Origin: Acidimicrobiales bacterium
GTDB lineage: Bacteria; Actinomycetota; Acidimicrobiia; Acidimicrobiales; Aldehydirespiratoraceae
Reading direction: 5' to 3'
Assembly (NCBI GenBank): GCA_022425325.1
Contig: JAKMFW010000069.1
Coordinates: forward strand, 1 to 39,467
Length of the DNA stretch: 39,467 nucleotides
In this document: in pieces, positions 9,058 to 16,473 of the stretch
Position numbering within the stretch: position 1 is the first letter of the stretch
How the letters are laid out: each line of letters opens with the position of its first letter
Translations under genes and position numbers: made by a program
The notes under the pieces: generated by a model
What the model saw: only the letters and a program-made list of their open reading frames with translations
Told to the model about the DNA's origin: nothing
The model's database searches: none

Positions 9058-9129
9058 GCCCTCGTAGCTCAGCGGATAGAGCATCGGCCTCCGGAGCCGT
9101 GTGCGCAGGTTCGAGTCCTGCCGAGGGCG
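9058..9129 (+). tRNA. tRNA-Arg, anticodon CCG
   Basis: Full cloverleaf. Acceptor GCCCTCG (9058-9064) pairs with CGAGGGC (9122-9128), discriminator G9129. D stem GCTC/GAGC. The anticodon loop C-T-CCG-G-A lies at 9089-9095 with anticodon CCG (9091-9093). T stem GCAGG/CCTGC encloses TTCGAGT, and the variable loop is 4 nt. CCA is not encoded. The top anticodon-stem pair (27-43) is a U-U mismatch; the other four pairs are sound. It decodes CGG and sits divergently beside argS, whose product charges it. Confidence 0.95.
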
Positions 9130-9188
9130 CTCACCGACGTTGCGGTGCGCTGGCCGCAGCCACGCACCGGCGTGCCACACTCGAAGCC

Positions 9189-9971
9189 ATGGACGTCGAC
9201 ATCGTCGCCGAAGCGATCCGAGAGGCCGAGGCAGCAACGATCGCTCCCCGCTTTCGGGCTCTCGCCGATGACGACGTCACCTTCAAGGGTCCCGACGACC
9301 CCGTGACCGTCGCCGATCGTGCCTGCGAAGCGATGCTCGGTGCCTCGCTCCGGATGATCGACGATCTCCCGGTCGTCGGGGAGGAAGCGGCCGCCGCCGA
9401 CCCATCGCTGCTCGCCGCCGCAGACCATGACGCCTGGATCGTCGACCCTCTCGACGGCACGAAAAACTTCGCGAACGGCTGGGGCGGCTACGCCGTGATG
9501 GTCGCCAAGGTGCGCAGCGGTGAGACAACCCATGCGTGGATCTGGATCCCGCAGCGGGGCCAGATAGCGATCGCCGAGCACGGCGCAGGGGCGACCATCG
9601 ACGGCGTCCGGGTGCAGGCCGGTCCCGTCGCAGCCGATCCGACCATGTGGACGGCGGTCGTGAAGAAGCGCTACGTCCCTGCCGAAGATCGGCCCATCGT
9701 CGACCGTTTCGCCGCCCGCATCGGTGACCCCGTCGAGGGCATCGGATGCGCAGGTATTGAGTACGTCGATCTCGTACTCGGCCGATACGACCTCTTGATG
9801 TACTGGCGGACCCTGCCGTGGGACCACGCCCCCGGCAGCCTCCTCGCCACCGAAGCCGGGTTGGAAGCCATCCGGCCCGACGGTCGCCCTTACCGGCCCG
9901 GTGAGGACGCACTCGGCCTCCTCGTCGGCCGTCACGCGACATCAGCGGTGCCGCATCTCGATCCGCGCTGA
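9189..9971 (+). CDS. Inositol-monophosphatase-family phosphatase
   Basis: 260 residues from ATG 9189. Mg-dependent, lithium-sensitive-type phosphatase fold: PVTVADRACE, VVGEE (E65/E66), the metal-binding core WIVDPLDGTKNF (D86, D89, T91) and the C-terminal WDHAPGSLLATEAG with the third-site Asp. Members hydrolyse inositol-1-phosphate, histidinol-phosphate (HisN) or 3'-phosphoadenosine-5'-phosphate, and the sequence alone does not decide between them. An inositol-phosphate role would fit mycothiol synthesis in actinobacteria, but that is inference. It stands alone after the tRNA, with a hairpin 33 nt past its stop. Confidence 0.88.
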   Translation: MDVDIVAEAIREAEAATIAPRFRALADDDVTFKGPDDPVTVADRACEAMLGASLRMIDDLPVVGEEAAAADPSLLAAADHDAWIVDPLDGTKNFANGWGGYAVMVAKVRSGETTHAWIWIPQRGQIAIAEHGAGATIDGVRVQAGPVAADPTMWTAVVKKRYVPAEDRPIVDRFAARIGDPVEGIGCAGIEYVDLVLGRYDLLMYWRTLPWDHAPGSLLATEAGLEAIRPDGRPYRPGEDALGLLVGRHATSAVPHLDPR

Positions 9972-10004
9972 CGCTCGTGCCCGACCATCGAATGCTCAAT
10001 CCGA

Positions 10005-10021
10005 CCGACCCGCCGGGTCGG
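10005..10021 (+). terminator. Hairpin after the phosphatase gene
   Basis: CCGACCC-GCC-GGGTCGG, seven perfect pairs with a 3-nt loop, 33 nt past the stop at 9971. There is no U-tract, as is common for high-GC actinobacteria, so terminator status is tentative. Confidence 0.4.
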
Positions 10022-10119
10022 GCATGTGCACCCATGCGGCCCACCGACCTAGCGTTTGGCATGGCGACCACGCACGTTCGGCATCTCGACATCTGCTCGA
10101 CGGGGCGGGACGACGTCGA

Positions 10120-11010
10120 ATGACACGCGTGCTGCTCGTCGGTCCGGGGGCGATCGGACTCACCGTCGCGGGCGCCGTCCTGCAACGCCCCGAAATGGCG
10201 CTTGCGGTCGCCGCCCGCACGCCATTCGACACGATCGCCGTCGAACTCGACGAGGAGCGAATCGAGTGCGAGGTGCCGGTGCTGACCGACCCCTTTGCGA
10301 TCACGGGTCCGTTCCACCTGGTCCTGCTCGGCACCAAGGCCCATCAGACCCCCGCCGTGGCGCCGTGGCTCGCTGCAGCGTGCGGACCGGACACCGACGT
10401 CGTCGTCCTCCAGAACGGCATCACCCACCGTGAACGCGTCGAGCCGCTTATCGGGCCGGCATCGCTGGTACCCGCTGTCGTCAACATTCCGGCCGATCGA
10501 GAGGCTCCCGGCCATGTCCGAGTCGGATTTCGGCGGCACCTCGTCGTGCCCGACGACGGCCCCGGTCGCCGCACGGCCCATCGGTTCACCGACACCTTTC
10601 TCGACGTCGACACCACCGCCGACTGGCACACGGCAGCGTGGCGCAAGCTTGTGATGAACGCCGTCGTCGGCACGATTACCGTGCTGACCCGCACGACCAA
10701 CACCGTCCTCCTCGACCGGGATGCCCGGACCCTCGCCGTCGCGCTCGCCGATGAGGTGCAACAGGTCGCCATCGCCGACGGTGCCGCCCTGGAGCCCCGC
10801 GACTACGGGCCCGTCATCGACCTCGTGGGCGACGCCGGCGGCGACCACCGTTCGTCGATGACCACCGATCGGGTCAACGGCGTCCCCTCCGAATGGCGGG
10901 TCCGCAACCTCGACGTGATCCAACGCGCGGAGAAACACGGCGTCGACGTGCCTCTCTTCCGGCATCTCACCACGTTGGTGAGGTTGGGAGAACCATCCGA
11001 CCGGCCCTGA
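10120..11010 (+). CDS. 2-dehydropantoate 2-reductase-like (PanE/ApbA family)
   Basis: 296 residues from ATG 10120; the frame extends upstream, but the Rossmann fold begins right at this start (TRVLLVGPGAIGLTVAG, dinucleotide loop GPGAIG at 8-13). LLGTKAHQT and VLQNGITHRE match the family's ketoacid/NADP-binding segments, and WRKLVMNAVVGTITVLT is the C-terminal helical domain with the conserved Lys-x-x-x-Asn. SSMTTDRVNG matches the late 'S-S-M-x-x-D' signature. PanE reduces ketopantoate to pantoate for pantothenate and CoA synthesis, but related ketoreductases are common, so the symbol is withheld. It is followed 79 nt later by the iron-sulfur protein gene, which has its own -10 box. Confidence 0.83.
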   Translation: MTRVLLVGPGAIGLTVAGAVLQRPEMALAVAARTPFDTIAVELDEERIECEVPVLTDPFAITGPFHLVLLGTKAHQTPAVAPWLAAACGPDTDVVVLQNGITHRERVEPLIGPASLVPAVVNIPADREAPGHVRVGFRRHLVVPDDGPGRRTAHRFTDTFLDVDTTADWHTAAWRKLVMNAVVGTITVLTRTTNTVLLDRDARTLAVALADEVQQVAIADGAALEPRDYGPVIDLVGDAGGDHRSSMTTDRVNGVPSEWRVRNLDVIQRAEKHGVDVPLFRHLTTLVRLGEPSDRP

Positions 11011-11077
11011 CGTCGGCCCTCCCAATGAAAGGAACCTCGTGCAGACCGCCCATCTCTTCTTCGGCTCGATCGGCGGC

Positions 11078-11083
11078 TAGGTT
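11078..11083 (+). promoter_or_regulatory. -10 box for a leaderless mRNA of the FrhB-like gene
   Basis: TAGGTT ends 6 nt before ATG 11090 and there is no Shine-Dalgarno, so transcription probably starts at the A of the start codon. It fits the leaderless pattern seen at many genes in this window. No clear -35 box. Confidence 0.45.
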
Positions 11084-11089
11084 CCCGTC

Positions 11090-12265
11090 ATGGCCGTCAC
11101 CGACACCGCTCCCCCTGCGAAGAAGGAACGCTGGACCTACCAGTGGAAGGAACTCCACGACGAGGTCATCACCAGCGGGCTGTGCACCGGCTGCGCCGGG
11201 TGTGTGATCAGCTGTCCGCACGATGTGATCGGGTACGAACACGAGCCCGGCGCCTACAAGCCGTTCCATCTCGAGGAAGAACTCGGCACCTCCGACTGCG
11301 TCCACGGCCAGAAGGGCTGCACCTCGTGCACCCGAGCATGTCCTCGGTTCCGCATGTGGGAACCCGAGGCCGACATGCACCTTCACGGTCGCGAGCGAGA
11401 AGACGGCGAGATGTCGGGCATCTACTCCGACATTCTCCTCACCCGCGCAAGCGATGATTTCGTGTACGAGACCGGACAGGACGGCGGTCTCGTCTCGGCG
11501 ATGCTGATCTGGCTGCTCGAGAACGACATCATCGACGGCGCGTTGACCTCGGGGGTGGAGACACTCGAGAACGGCGAGCCGGGGTGGAAGGCCTTCCCGA
11601 TGGTCGCGACCAACCGCGACGAAGTCCTTCGGGGCGCCGGCAGCCGCTACACGTACTCGGCCAACACGATGGCGTTCGACGAGGCCAAGGAACGAGGGCT
11701 TGAGCGGCTCGCCCTTGTCGGCATGAGCTGCCAGACCTCGGTTGCGCCGGTGATGTGGCATCGCAAGATCGGCAAGGTCTCCAAACCGTTCAAGCTCAAC
11801 ATCGGGCTGCTCTGTTCAAAGTCATTCGACGATGCGCTGTTCGACGAACTCTTCGAGGTCAAGTACGGCCTCAAGCGCGAGAACATCGCCAAGATGAACA
11901 TCAAGGGCGTCTTCCAGGTCTGGACCAAGGACGGCGGCTACCACGAGATCAACCTCAAGGAATGCCACGCCTGGACTCGCGAAGGCTGCACCCACTGCCC
12001 CGACTTCGCGGCCGAGCACGCCGACATCTCCACCGGAGGGATCGGCAACGAGACCGACTGGACCCTCACCATCGTGCGGACCGAACTCGGTCGTGCCGTC
12101 ATCGACGCCATGGTCAAGGACGGAGCGATCGAGACCCGACCCGGCGACGACGACCCGGGCGCCATCGCGCTGATGCATCGGCTGGCCGAAAACAGCCGCA
12201 AGCGCTGGCCTGACTGGGCACAGCCAGCGGCGAAGGTCGGAATTTCTGCCAAGCCCGCCGGGTAG
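11090..12265 (+). CDS. FrhB-like iron-sulfur flavoprotein (coenzyme F420 hydrogenase/dehydrogenase beta-subunit family)
   Basis: 391 residues. The N-terminal ferredoxin-type part has eight cysteines in two cluster motifs: C32/C35/C38/C42 (CTGCAGCVISCP) and C70/C77/C80/C84 (CTSCTRACPRF). The FrhB N-terminal and C-terminal domains follow, including TGQDGGLVSAML, LVGMSCQTSVAP, LLCSKSFDDALF and, late, the CTHCPDF...DISTGGIGN segment. The family binds FAD and clusters and shuttles electrons between ferredoxin or a partner and F420 or another acceptor. No hydrogenase large or small subunit is nearby, so it is not part of a classical hydrogenase here. It lies 40 nt upstream of the selenocysteine nitroreductase gene, and the two may form an operon and a redox pair (inference). 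Confidence 0.85.
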   Translation: MAVTDTAPPAKKERWTYQWKELHDEVITSGLCTGCAGCVISCPHDVIGYEHEPGAYKPFHLEEELGTSDCVHGQKGCTSCTRACPRFRMWEPEADMHLHGREREDGEMSGIYSDILLTRASDDFVYETGQDGGLVSAMLIWLLENDIIDGALTSGVETLENGEPGWKAFPMVATNRDEVLRGAGSRYTYSANTMAFDEAKERGLERLALVGMSCQTSVAPVMWHRKIGKVSKPFKLNIGLLCSKSFDDALFDELFEVKYGLKRENIAKMNIKGVFQVWTKDGGYHEINLKECHAWTREGCTHCPDFAAEHADISTGGIGNETDWTLTIVRTELGRAVIDAMVKDGAIETRPGDDDPGAIALMHRLAENSRKRWPDWAQPAAKVGISAKPAG

Positions 12266-12305
12266 CACCCGCGTACCCACTCGCCACCGGACAGGAAAGG
12301 GAGCC

Positions 12306-12926
12306 ATGTCGCTCGACATCGAATTCTGGGCCGACCCTGCTTGACCGTGGTGTTGGGTGACGGCCCGTTGGGTCGTCGATGAGGTCAAGGACCAGCGTGA
12401 TCTGCAGATCACCTGGCAGCCGTTCAGCCTGCTGTTGAAGAACCAACCAGCCGAAGGCACCCCGTACTACGACGGCGTGCTCCGGACGTACCAGATGCTC
12501 CGCGTCATGGAATCCGTCCGAGCCACGGAGGGCAACGACGGCGTATTCGCGCTGTACTGGGAACTCGGTGCGCGCATCCACCACGACAAGGATCGCGAGT
12601 TCGACATCGCCGATGCACTCGAAGCGGCGGGCCTTCCGGCGACGCATGCCGAGGCCTTCGAGGACGAACGCTTCGACACCGAGATCCGCAGCAGGCACGA
12701 CGCTGGCCTCGCGCTCACGGGTGACGATGTCGGCACCCCCATCATCGCCATGGACACCCCCGGCGGCCGCCAGGGCATCTTCGGTCCGGTCATCACGGCC
12801 GTCCCGAATTCCGAAGATTCCCTGCGGCTCTGGGACGGTATGGTCGCCATGATGAGCGTCGACGGCTTCTGGGAACTCAAGCGCACCCGGACGCGTCGCC
12901 CCGAGTTTCCGGCCCGGCCCGAATGA
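12306..12926 (+). CDS. Selenocysteine-containing mycothiol-dependent nitroreductase, Rv2466c family (DsbA-like fold)
   Basis: 206 residues if TGA 12342-12344 (codon 13) is read as selenocysteine. The start ATG 12306 has a strong GGAAAGGGAG ribosome binding site. Residues 1-12 (MSLDIEFWADPA) are followed by U13-P14-W15-C16-W17. This aligns with the DFWFDP-x-CPWCW active site of M. tuberculosis Rv2466c (207 residues), with U exactly at the reactive first cysteine. The frame continues without another stop through TARWVVDEV, a helical insert, the cis-proline VGTP (T144-P145), FGPV and the family end FWELKRTRT. A SECIS-like stem-loop follows the TGA (12358-12378). The family reduces substrates using mycothiol. 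The stop overlaps the thioesterase start (ATGA). A caller starting at GTG 12357 would lose the active site. Sequencing error (TGC to TGA) is the main alternative. Confidence 0.85.
12358..12378 (+). promoter_or_regulatory. Bacterial-type SECIS element (predicted)
   Basis: Stem GACGGCCC (12359-12366) with GGGTCGTC (12370-12377): seven Watson-Crick pairs and one G-U, plus a basal U-G at 12358/12378. The apical loop is GUU (12367-12369). The loop G is 23 nt downstream of the UGA. Known bacterial SECIS elements have an apical loop of 3 or more nt with a G in the first two positions, about 16-37 nt after the UGA; this fits all three points. Confidence 0.7.
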
Positions 12927-13318
12927 GCGCCGACACCCCACCGACCGAAACCGGCGGAAATCTTCCTCCCGTCGAGGAGGCATCGATCTACCACCTGCTC
13001 AAGCCCGAGGTGCTGGAGCACGGTGACGGGCGCGCCGTTCTGCGTTTCACCCCGGAACCGATCTGGACGATCGGCGCCGGCGTGGTGCAGGGCGGCATCG
13101 TCACCGCCATGCTCGATATGGCGATGGCGTTCGCCTCCAACGGACTCTCGACGGCGACCATCACCGTCGACATCCTGCGGCCGGCCACCGGTCGGCTCAC
13201 CGCCACCGGCGAGGTCACGAAGTTGGGGCGCCGTCTCCTGTTCGCTACCGGCGAATTGCACGACGACGACGGTCGGCTCATCGCTCGGGGCAACCAGACA
13301 GCGATTCCGCCGAGCTGA
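12923..13318 (+). CDS. PaaI-type hotdog-fold thioesterase
   Basis: 131 residues. The single hotdog domain starts after a 20-residue polar lead. The signature GAGVVQGGIVTAMLDMAMAFAS (51-72) contains the G-G pair and D65, the acidic residue of the PaaI group; the usual His before the Gly pair is Gln56, as in some 4HBT subfamilies. ITVDILRPATGRLTATGEV and a C-terminal GRLIARGNQT complete the fold. These enzymes hydrolyse acyl-CoA thioesters, and the substrate is unknown. ATG 12923 overlaps the TGA stop of the selenoprotein gene by 4 nt, so the two are translationally coupled. Confidence 0.85.
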   Translation: MSADTPPTETGGNLPPVEEASIYHLLKPEVLEHGDGRAVLRFTPEPIWTIGAGVVQGGIVTAMLDMAMAFASNGLSTATITVDILRPATGRLTATGEVTKLGRRLLFATGELHDDDGRLIARGNQTAIPPS

Positions 13319-13345
13319 TCAGACGAGGTCGGCGGGTACGGACGC

Positions 13346-14581
13346 CTACAGCACGTCGTCGAGCACGGTGCAGGCCCGGGCGATGTCGTCGCTGGCGTTG
13401 TAGTGCACCGCCGACACGCGCACCACGCCGTCGTCGATGTCGAGACCGAGCGAACCGACGAGTCGATGCGCGTAGAAATTGCCGTGGCCACAGGAGACCT
13501 TGGCCGCGATCAGCGCGTCGTAGATCGACGCCGATGTCGTGCCCGGCAGGTGGAAGGCGACCGTCGGAGCCCGAACGGCGTGGTCGGCGGTCGGCGCACC
13601 GACGAGTCGGGCCCGGTCGTGGGCGATCAGCATCTCGACAAGCGGAGCCGTGATCTCGGCCTCATGGGCCGCAAAGGCGTCGAAGAGTGACGCGACCCGA
13701 TCCCGTCGGGTGGTTCCCTCGATGCCGTGATGAGCGACCAGGGTGTCGTAGTAGTCGGCGATGCCTGCGACCGAACCGATCGCTGCGTGATCGGGGCCAG
13801 CTGGGGTCAGCCACCCCTCCGGCGTCGTGTCCTTGAAGTAGTGGCCTTGGTTGGTCATCTGCTCGAGCAACGAACGGCGGGTGTACATGAGCCCGACGTG
13901 AGGTCCGTACGTCTTGTACGTCGAGTACAGGTAGACGTCGCAGTCGAGCGCGGCGACGTCGGGAAGGCCGTGCGGTGCATAGGACACGCCATCGACCACG
14001 ATGTGCCCGCCCGCTGCGTGCACGCGATCGGCGAGCGTCCGGATCGGGTTGATGGTGGCGGCGATGTTCGACGCGTGGGTGACGGCAAGAAGACGGGTTC
14101 GGCTGGTGATCAGTTCGTCGAGGTCGGCGGGATCGAGCAGGCCAGTCTCAGGGTCGACCGCCCATTCCTTCACGACGATGCCCGTGTCGGCGAGACGTCT
14201 CCATGCGCCCTGATTGGCCTCGTGATCCTGCCCAGTGACGATGATCTCGTCACCGTCGTCCCACATCGGCCGCATGGCCTTGGCCAGCACATAGGTGTTC
14301 TGACTGGTCGACGGACCGAAATGGATCTCGCCCTCGTCGGCCGCGAAGAGCTCGGCCATCACCGCACGCGAGCGATCCATCGCCTCGGTGGCAACGACCG
14401 ACGGGCCGAAGTCCCAGTTGGGCTGGCATTTGGCGTGGGCGAACAGATCGGCGAGAAGATCGACGACCTGACTCGGGCAGTAGCTGCCGCCGGCGTTCTC
14501 CAGGTGCGCCCACTGCCCCATCTCGGGGTGCCCAAAGGCCGGGAACTGAGCCCGGACGAAATCGAGATCGAGGGTCGTCAT
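13346..14581 (-). CDS. Class V aminotransferase-fold protein, cysteine-desulfurase-like (VC1184 subfamily)
   Basis: 411 residues. PLP enzyme of the class V fold: N-terminal HLENAGGSYCPSQV, FGPSTSQNT phosphate loop (88-96), H120 stacking residue in TGQDHEAN, D197 (VVDGVSYAPHG), and Schiff-base lysine K223 in YSTYKTYGPHVG. The SufS catalytic-Cys loop (RAGHHCAQ-like) is replaced by CGHGNFYAHRLVG, so this is a desulfurase-like protein rather than a confirmed desulfurase. A minus-strand -10 TAGCGT lies 6 nt before ATG, enclosed by an inverted repeat. It is monocistronic or followed by the lipoprotein's antisense-free gap; convergent with the thioesterase. The substrate is unknown. Confidence 0.86.
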   Translation of the reverse strand: MTTLDLDFVRAQFPAFGHPEMGQWAHLENAGGSYCPSQVVDLLADLFAHAKCQPNWDFGPSVVATEAMDRSRAVMAELFAADEGEIHFGPSTSQNTYVLAKAMRPMWDDGDEIIVTGQDHEANQGAWRRLADTGIVVKEWAVDPETGLLDPADLDELITSRTRLLAVTHASNIAATINPIRTLADRVHAAGGHIVVDGVSYAPHGLPDVAALDCDVYLYSTYKTYGPHVGLMYTRRSLLEQMTNQGHYFKDTTPEGWLTPAGPDHAAIGSVAGIADYYDTLVAHHGIEGTTRRDRVASLFDAFAAHEAEITAPLVEMLIAHDRARLVGAPTADHAVRAPTVAFHLPGTTSASIYDALIAAKVSCGHGNFYAHRLVGSLGLDIDDGVVRVSAVHYNASDDIARACTVLDDVL

Positions 14582-14599
14582 GCGGGCACGCTAGCCCGC
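14582..14599 (-). promoter_or_regulatory. -10 box inside a perfect inverted repeat
   Basis: GCGGGC and GCCCGC arms (6 bp each) flank the hexamer TAGCGT (14588-14593, minus strand), whose downstream edge lies 6 nt before the aminotransferase ATG. The repeat could be an operator or an RNA hairpin; the spacer is exactly the -10 box. Confidence 0.45.
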
Positions 14600-14609
14600 A
14601 CCCGTCGGA

Positions 14610-15041
14610 TCAGGAGGCGAGTGCCTGGTCGGTGCAGCCGCCCTGGCCGGTGAGCATGGCGCGGATGTCGGCGGGGATGTCCTCGGGGTTGTCCCGTAGG
14701 GTCGACTCGAGTTCCTTGAAGGCCGCGAAGTCACGCCCTGAATCGGCAGCAGCCGCTGCGTCGGTGAGCTGGTTGGAACCGTCGATCTCGCCACCGAAGT
14801 ACTCGACGATCTCGACGAAGGCACACTCGCAGTACGTCGCGATCTGGTCAGCGTTCAACTCGATCTCGGCGCTCTCAGTGTTGGCTTCCGTGCACGCCCG
14901 GATGAAGTTTGGTCGGAGGTTGCCGTCGTCTTCGGCCTCGGCCCACGACTGCGGGTCATTCGAGGAGCCACAGGCGCTCGCGAACACGAGCACGCTGAAA
15001 AGCATCGCAAAGATGGTGAGGGTTCGCTTCGTCGTTCGCAT
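14610..15041 (-). CDS. Small lipoprotein of unknown function
   Basis: 143 residues. Signal peptide: basic MRTTKRT, hydrophobic stretch to about residue 22, lipobox ASAC with the lipidated Cys followed by GSSND. The mature part is acidic, with four further cysteines (an ACTEAN, a CEC pair and GGCTDQ near the end) that could form disulfides outside the membrane. A -10-like TACCCT (15051-15056, minus) ends 9 nt before ATG 15039-15041. I do not recognise the family. It lies between the aminotransferase and UDG genes and need not share their function. Confidence 0.75.
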   Translation of the reverse strand: MRTTKRTLTIFAMLFSVLVFASACGSSNDPQSWAEAEDDGNLRPNFIRACTEANTESAEIELNADQIATYCECAFVEIVEYFGGEIDGSNQLTDAAAAADSGRDFAAFKELESTLRDNPEDIPADIRAMLTGQGGCTDQALAS

Positions 15042-15110
15042 GACGAGACGAGGGTAGCGGCGAGTGTCGCCCGGGCTGCGCCGCCGTGACGAAAATGGTG
15101 GTGACGCGGA

Positions 15111-15800
15111 CTAGCTGGTCCCGAGCTCTCGGGCCCGAGCGAAGACCGAATCGAGCATTTCTTCGGTGAGTCGGCCGGTGAAGGTGTTCTGCTGGCTCAC
15201 GTGGAAACTGCACAGCAGGGTTTTGCCATCGTCGAGTGGCACCTCCACGCCGTGGCCGAACTTGGGTCGAGGCCGAACGCCGAGTTCCTGGCAGGCCACC
15301 TGATACCCGAAACCACCCAGCACGACGATCACACTCAGGTTGGTGAGCGCCTCGACCTCCCGCTGAAAAAATGGACGACAGGTGTCACGCTCGACCGTGG
15401 TCGGCTTGTTCTCCGGTGGGGCGCACTTGACCGGCGACGTGATCCAGGCACCGTCCATCTCGAGCCCATCATCGACGCTCACCGAGTCGGGCTGGTTCGC
15501 ATACCCGGCGCGGTACAGCGCCCGGTAGAGCCAGTCGCCTGAGCGATCGCCGGTGAACATCCGCCCGGTGCGGTTTGCGCCATGCGCCGCCGGTGCCAGT
15601 CCGACGACGAGCAGGTGAGCAGCGGGATCACCGAAGCCGGGTACGCCCCGTGCCCAGTAGTCGTGGTCCTCGTAGGCCTTGCGTTTTTCCCGCCCGATTT
15701 GTTCGCGCCACTCAACCAGTCGAGGACACGCACGACACGCACCGACCTCCTCAGCCAACGCTCGGAGTTGGGCGGCGGGTTCTCGCTGACGGTAGGCCAC
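15111..15800 (-). CDS. Uracil-DNA glycosylase, family 5 (UDGb)
   Basis: 229 residues. Base-excision repair enzyme with a 4Fe-4S cluster: C22 and C25 (ACRACPRL), C126 and C141. Motif 1, GLAPAAHGANRTGR (67-80), has the Ala-rich active-site loop of family 5, which lacks the polar catalytic residue of families 1 and 4; this family also handles hypoxanthine and xanthine in characterised members. Motif 2 is HVSQQNTFTGRLT (200-212). GTG start 15798-15800 sits 6 nt after a minus-strand -10 TAGCCT (15807-15812). The gene is divergent from the phosphomutase gene with only 25 bp between start codons. Confidence 0.9.
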   Translation of the reverse strand: MAYRQREPAAQLRALAEEVGACRACPRLVEWREQIGREKRKAYEDHDYWARGVPGFGDPAAHLLVVGLAPAAHGANRTGRMFTGDRSGDWLYRALYRAGYANQPDSVSVDDGLEMDGAWITSPVKCAPPENKPTTVERDTCRPFFQREVEALTNLSVIVVLGGFGYQVACQELGVRPRPKFGHGVEVPLDDGKTLLCSFHVSQQNTFTGRLTEEMLDSVFARARELGTS

Positions 15801-15825
15801 GGGCGCAGGCTACGTTGACCAGTCG

Positions 15826-16473
15826 ATGGCACGTCGCTCCGCTCCCCCCAAACCCACCCTCGTCTTGTTCGTCCGCCACGGTCAGACCCCGACCACTGGT
15901 GCCTCTCTGCCAGGCCGGGCCCCGAACCTGCACCTCGCCGACACGGGCGTGGCCCAAGCCGAGGCCGCCGCGGCGCGCATCGCTGCGTTGAAGCACGTCG
16001 CGGCGATCTACGCGTCACCGATGGAACGCACCCGAGAGACCGCGGCACCGATCGCCAGAGCCCGCAAGCTGCGGGTCCGTCAGGCGAAGGGCTTGATTGA
16101 GTGCGACTTCGGCGACTGGACCGGAAAGAAGCTGGCGGACCTCCGCAAGCTCGACGCCTGGAAGACCGTGCAGCGCTATCCCAGTGGCTTCCGGTTCCCG
16201 GGCGGCGAGTCGTTCGCAGAGATGCAGTCCCGCGCCGTCGACACCACCCACGAACTCGTTGCCGCCCACCCCGGCGAGACCATCGTCGCCGTCTCCCATG
16301 CCGACGTGATCAAGGCGATCGTCGCCGCCGCCACCGGCACCCACCTGGATCTCTTCCAGCGCATCGTGGTGTCGCCGTGCTCGATCACCGCGATCCTCTA
16401 CAGCCCGGAGGGTCCGGTCGTCCTGACGGTCAATTCCACCGGCGACGACCTCGCCGCCCTCGCGCCCTCATGA
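15826..16473 (+). CDS. Histidine-phosphatase-family protein, MSMEG_4193 type (putative phosphomutase)
   Basis: 215 residues. Phosphoglycerate-mutase/acid-phosphatase fold with R17-H18-G19 in FVRHGQTP (nucleophile H18), LHLADTGVAQAEAAAARI, ASPMERTRETA (second Arg), ECDFGDWTGK and the second catalytic His in VAVSHADVIKAI. This matches the actinobacterial MSMEG_4193 subfamily. ATG 15826 follows a -10-like TACGTT (15811-15816) by 9 nt. It heads a conserved trio with DUF3090 (ATGA overlap) and the SCO1664-type gene. In Mycobacterium and Streptomyces this trio lies beside mshC, the mycothiol ligase gene. Substrate unknown. Confidence 0.88.
   Translation: MARRSAPPKPTLVLFVRHGQTPTTGASLPGRAPNLHLADTGVAQAEAAAARIAALKHVAAIYASPMERTRETAAPIARARKLRVRQAKGLIECDFGDWTGKKLADLRKLDAWKTVQRYPSGFRFPGGESFAEMQSRAVDTTHELVAAHPGETIVAVSHADVIKAIVAAATGTHLDLFQRIVVSPCSITAILYSPEGPVVLTVNSTGDDLAALAPS

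Noticed and set aside
11090-12265. F420-reducing hydrogenase
   Set aside because: Only the beta-type subunit is present; no NiFe large or small subunit nearby.
12342-12344. In-frame TGA in the nitroreductase gene read as a nonsense mutation or pseudogene
   Set aside because: The flanking frame, ribosome binding site, family match on both sides, exact position at the active-site Cys and the SECIS-like stem favour recoding. A one-base sequencing error remains possible.
13346-14581. True cysteine desulfurase (SufS/IscS)
   Set aside because: The catalytic-cysteine loop is replaced and there are no suf or isc partners, so only desulfurase-like is supported.
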